A program made the translations under genes and the position numbers. Below the pieces are notes generated by a model, which had not been told where the DNA came from, did no database searches, and saw nothing but the letters and a program-made list of their open reading frames with translations. Of a stretch of DNA of 7,101 bases, positions 5,921-7,101 are shown piece by piece (position 1 is the stretch's first letter; every line of letters starts with the position of its first letter). Source of the DNA: Thalassospiraceae bacterium. Its GTDB lineage: Bacteria; Pseudomonadota; Alphaproteobacteria; Rhodospirillales; Magnetovibrionaceae. The DNA lies in contig DAOVVL010000096.1 of NCBI GenBank assembly GCA_030637205.1, positions 1 to 7,101 on the forward strand, written 5' to 3'.

Positions 5921-6387
5921 GATGCGGGCCCTGACAAGGATTTTTCGATCAGGGCGTCGGCTTCTTTGCGCTCGCTGGGATTAAGCAGCTTTTCAAGCTC
6001 CTTGCGTTTTTTGCCCGCCGCCGCTTCGCCGCCCAGTTCGCCCAGCCGGTACCAGACATAAGAAAGGGTGTGGCTTTGTTCGACCCCATCGCCAAAGCGA
6101 TACAGTGCGCCCAGATGCGCCATGGCCCAGGCATTTCCCTGGGTGGCGGCTTTTTGTGCCCAAAGGGCGGCTAAGCCATAATCCTGCTCAACACCGGAAC
6201 CCAGATCAAACAGCCGCGCCAGCAAGGCTTGCGCATCATCGTTGCCGGCCGCGGCCAGGGGCTGCAGCTCGGTTGCGGCGGCGTCAATATTTCCCAAATT
6301 GTATGCTGTAAGCGCGCCTTTATAGTCGCCCCACGCGGGGGCGGCCAATCCAAGCCACAAAATGGCGGCGCCAATAACGTGTCTCAA
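5917..6387 (-). CDS. Exported Sel1-like repeat protein, first gene of the kinase operon
   Basis: The 156-residue product begins with a signal peptide (Arg2-His3, hydrophobic VIGAAILWLGLAAPA, probable cleavage after AWG near residue 20), so it is probably periplasmic. There is no lipobox Cys. Two Sel1-like repeats of 36 residues follow (about 49-84 and 85-120). Their phase is shown by GVEQD at 65 and GVEQS at 101, and by the ALWAQKAATQG and VWYRLGELGG segments. An N-terminal half-repeat (22-48, YNLGNIDAAATELQPLA) precedes them, and a charged helix (KKRKELEKLL) follows. Sel1 repeats form helical scaffolds for protein contacts. The only plausible start is TTG at 6387-6385: an in-frame TGA lies eight codons upstream, no ATG or GTG lies between, and GAGGG/GGAAGG sits just before it. 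The 4-nt overlap with the kinase makes it a candidate accessory or ligand-presenting partner of the periplasmic sensor; this is inference. Confidence 0.85.
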   Translation of the reverse strand: MRHVIGAAILWLGLAAPAWGDYKGALTAYNLGNIDAAATELQPLAAAGNDDAQALLARLFDLGSGVEQDYGLAALWAQKAATQGNAWAMAHLGALYRFGDGVEQSHTLSYVWYRLGELGGEAAAGKKRKELEKLLNPSERKEADALIEKSLSGPAS

Positions 6388-6574
6388 CTTCCCTCGACCT
6401 TCCCATTTTCAGCCAGTTGTGACCCAGTTTGGTCTAAACGGGGCATTTCCCACTCTGTGGTGCTTTGCAGCACTCTTTACCTTTGGCTGAGCAAAACACA
6501 GCAAAGCACACAACTTGCTTTAATTCCAGTGCTATAGGCGGGGATTTGGGGTTAAAACGGCAGATTTCAGCGAT
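6388..6574. promoter_or_regulatory. Probable promoter and leader of the Sel1-kinase-phosphodiesterase operon
   Basis: This 187-bp gap lies between the HIT stop codon and the Sel1 TTG start; both genes run on the minus strand. No clear intrinsic terminator follows the HIT gene, so read-through is possible. A TATAGC-like -10 (minus strand, near 6531-6536) with TTTAAC about 14 bases before it is too closely spaced to claim. The central part carries the short repeats listed separately. The gap is large compared with the packed junctions downstream, which makes it the natural promoter site for the operon. Confidence 0.4.
6460..6510. repeat. Inverted and tandem short repeats in the operon leader
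   Basis: GTGCTTTGC (6460-6468) and GCAAAGCAC (6501-6509) are exact 9-bp inverted arms 32 bases apart. Next to the right arm, GCAAAACACA and GCAAAGCACA (6491-6510) form a tandem pair with one mismatch. The left arm can also fold locally as GTGCT-TTGC-AGCAC (6460-6473), which excludes part of the long pairing. This could be an operator cluster or two alternative RNA structures; by-eye evidence only. Confidence 0.4.
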
Positions 6575-7018
6575 TTATTTGAGGGCCGCCTGCAAGGCCT
6601 TGCAGGTTTTTGCAAGTTCCCCGGGCGCATAATCGATGCGCTCGCCAGCTCCCCATACCGGGCCAGGCCACGCCGGGTCGCTTGGAAAGCGGGCAATGAC
6701 GTGAATGTGTAACTGTTCAACAATGTTGCCCAACGCGCCGACGTTAAGTTTATGGGGGCGATAAATCTGTTTCAGGGCTTTTGAAGCGCGGTCGATTTCA
6801 GCGCCCACGCGGTTGCGGTCATCAGGGTCCAAATCGTCAAAATCCCGAAGCCCTTCAATTTGCGGCACCACAATCAGCCACGGATAGGTTTGATCGCGCA
6901 TCAACAAAACCATGGATCGGTCCAGTTGGGTGATCGGGGTCGTATCAGCGGCCAGTCTGGGGTCGAGTTCAAACAAATGATGGTTTCCGTTTTCTTGAAG
7001 GTTTAATCCGAACGTCAT
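6575..7018 (-). CDS. HIT-family nucleotide-binding protein (putative nucleotidyl hydrolase/transferase)
   Basis: The histidine-triad signature is QLHIHVI (102-108): the first His of the usual HxHxHxx is Gln, while the presumed catalytic middle His104 and the third His106 remain. Upstream KLNVGALGNIVEQ and downstream FPSDPAWPGPVWG (111-123), together with YPWLIVVPQIEG (45-56), are typical of a proteobacterial subgroup of short HIT proteins usually annotated as diadenosine-tetraphosphate-hydrolase-like; the substrate is not known from sequence. Length (147) is normal; cytosolic. Start is uncertain. ATG at 7018-7016 has no Shine-Dalgarno. A TTG at 6976-6974 (codon 15) would give MFELDPRLAADT, where homologues as I recall them begin, and has GGAAA nine bases before it. 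The gene is divergent from the DUF1491-like gene and lies upstream of the Sel1-kinase operon on the same strand, separated by 187 bp, so it may be a separate unit. Confidence 0.88.
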   Translation of the reverse strand: MTFGLNLQENGNHHLFELDPRLAADTTPITQLDRSMVLLMRDQTYPWLIVVPQIEGLRDFDDLDPDDRNRVGAEIDRASKALKQIYRPHKLNVGALGNIVEQLHIHVIARFPSDPAWPGPVWGAGERIDYAPGELAKTCKALQAALK

Positions 7019-7063
7019 GTTAACAGTAATGGATAACTGGTTTTAGAAAAAACGGAGCCGACA

Positions 7064-7101
7064 TTGGAACCGCCACGCCTGAAATCTAAAATCTGGGTAC
7101 A
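7064..7101 (+). CDS. Start of a DUF1491-like protein (5' end only, runs off the window)
   Basis: Only the first 12 codons are visible: TTG start (7064-7066), then EPPRLKSKIWV, and the frame stays open to the window end. A good ribosome-binding site GGAG (7054-7057) lies six bases before the TTG. DUF1491 proteins, small alphaproteobacterial proteins of unknown function, commonly begin with a short leader and RLKSEIWV, which this matches closely. The gene diverges from the HIT gene with 45 bp between starts (87 bp if HIT begins at its internal TTG), so promoters must overlap or lie inside a coding end. The call rests on very few residues plus a well-placed ribosome-binding site. Confidence 0.55.
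   Translation, partial: MEPPRLKSKIWV

Overview
The window reads as chromosomal DNA of an alphaproteobacterium. The evidence is an NsrR-type Rrf2 regulator, a HIT protein of the QLHIH subfamily, a DUF1491-like gene start, and a DivK-like receiver beside a hybrid c-di-GMP protein; base composition is moderate, roughly half G+C. Assignment below class would be a guess. I see no insertion sequence, phage, tRNA, rRNA or CRISPR array.

Left part (1-1430). A short plus-strand tail (to 160) resembles the C-terminus of a SCO1/SenC copper chaperone, but its reading frame looks broken. It converges on a minus-strand nsrR-like gene (227-685) whose promoter region holds a perfect 24-bp palindrome, probably its operator. 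A gene-poor stretch of about 400 bp follows. Its last 120 bp carry a repeated dyad, several hairpins and a segment that can pair with the ribosome-binding site and start codon of the next gene. That gene (1086-1358, plus) encodes a small six-cysteine protein of unknown function and ends at a strong intrinsic terminator.

Central part (1439-6387, minus strand) is one tightly packed operon. In transcription order it contains: an exported Sel1-repeat protein with a TTG start; a membrane histidine kinase with a periplasmic HBM-type helical sensor; a stand-alone CheY/DivK-like receiver; and a REC-PAS-GGDEF-EAL protein with a degenerate GGDEF site and an intact EAL site. Junctions are a 4-nt ATGA overlap, a 5-nt gap and an 11-nt overlap, so translational coupling is likely. 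The simplest model is a two-component pathway: an envelope signal, possibly presented by the Sel1 protein, controls the kinase, which phosphorylates one or both receivers. One receiver drives c-di-GMP hydrolysis; the other may be a phosphate sink or a link to other partners.

Right part (6388-7101). A 187-bp leader or promoter gap with short direct and inverted repeats separates the operon from a HIT-family gene (6575-7018, minus). Diverging from it, a plus-strand gene starting with TTG (7064) runs off the window and looks like the start of a DUF1491 protein.
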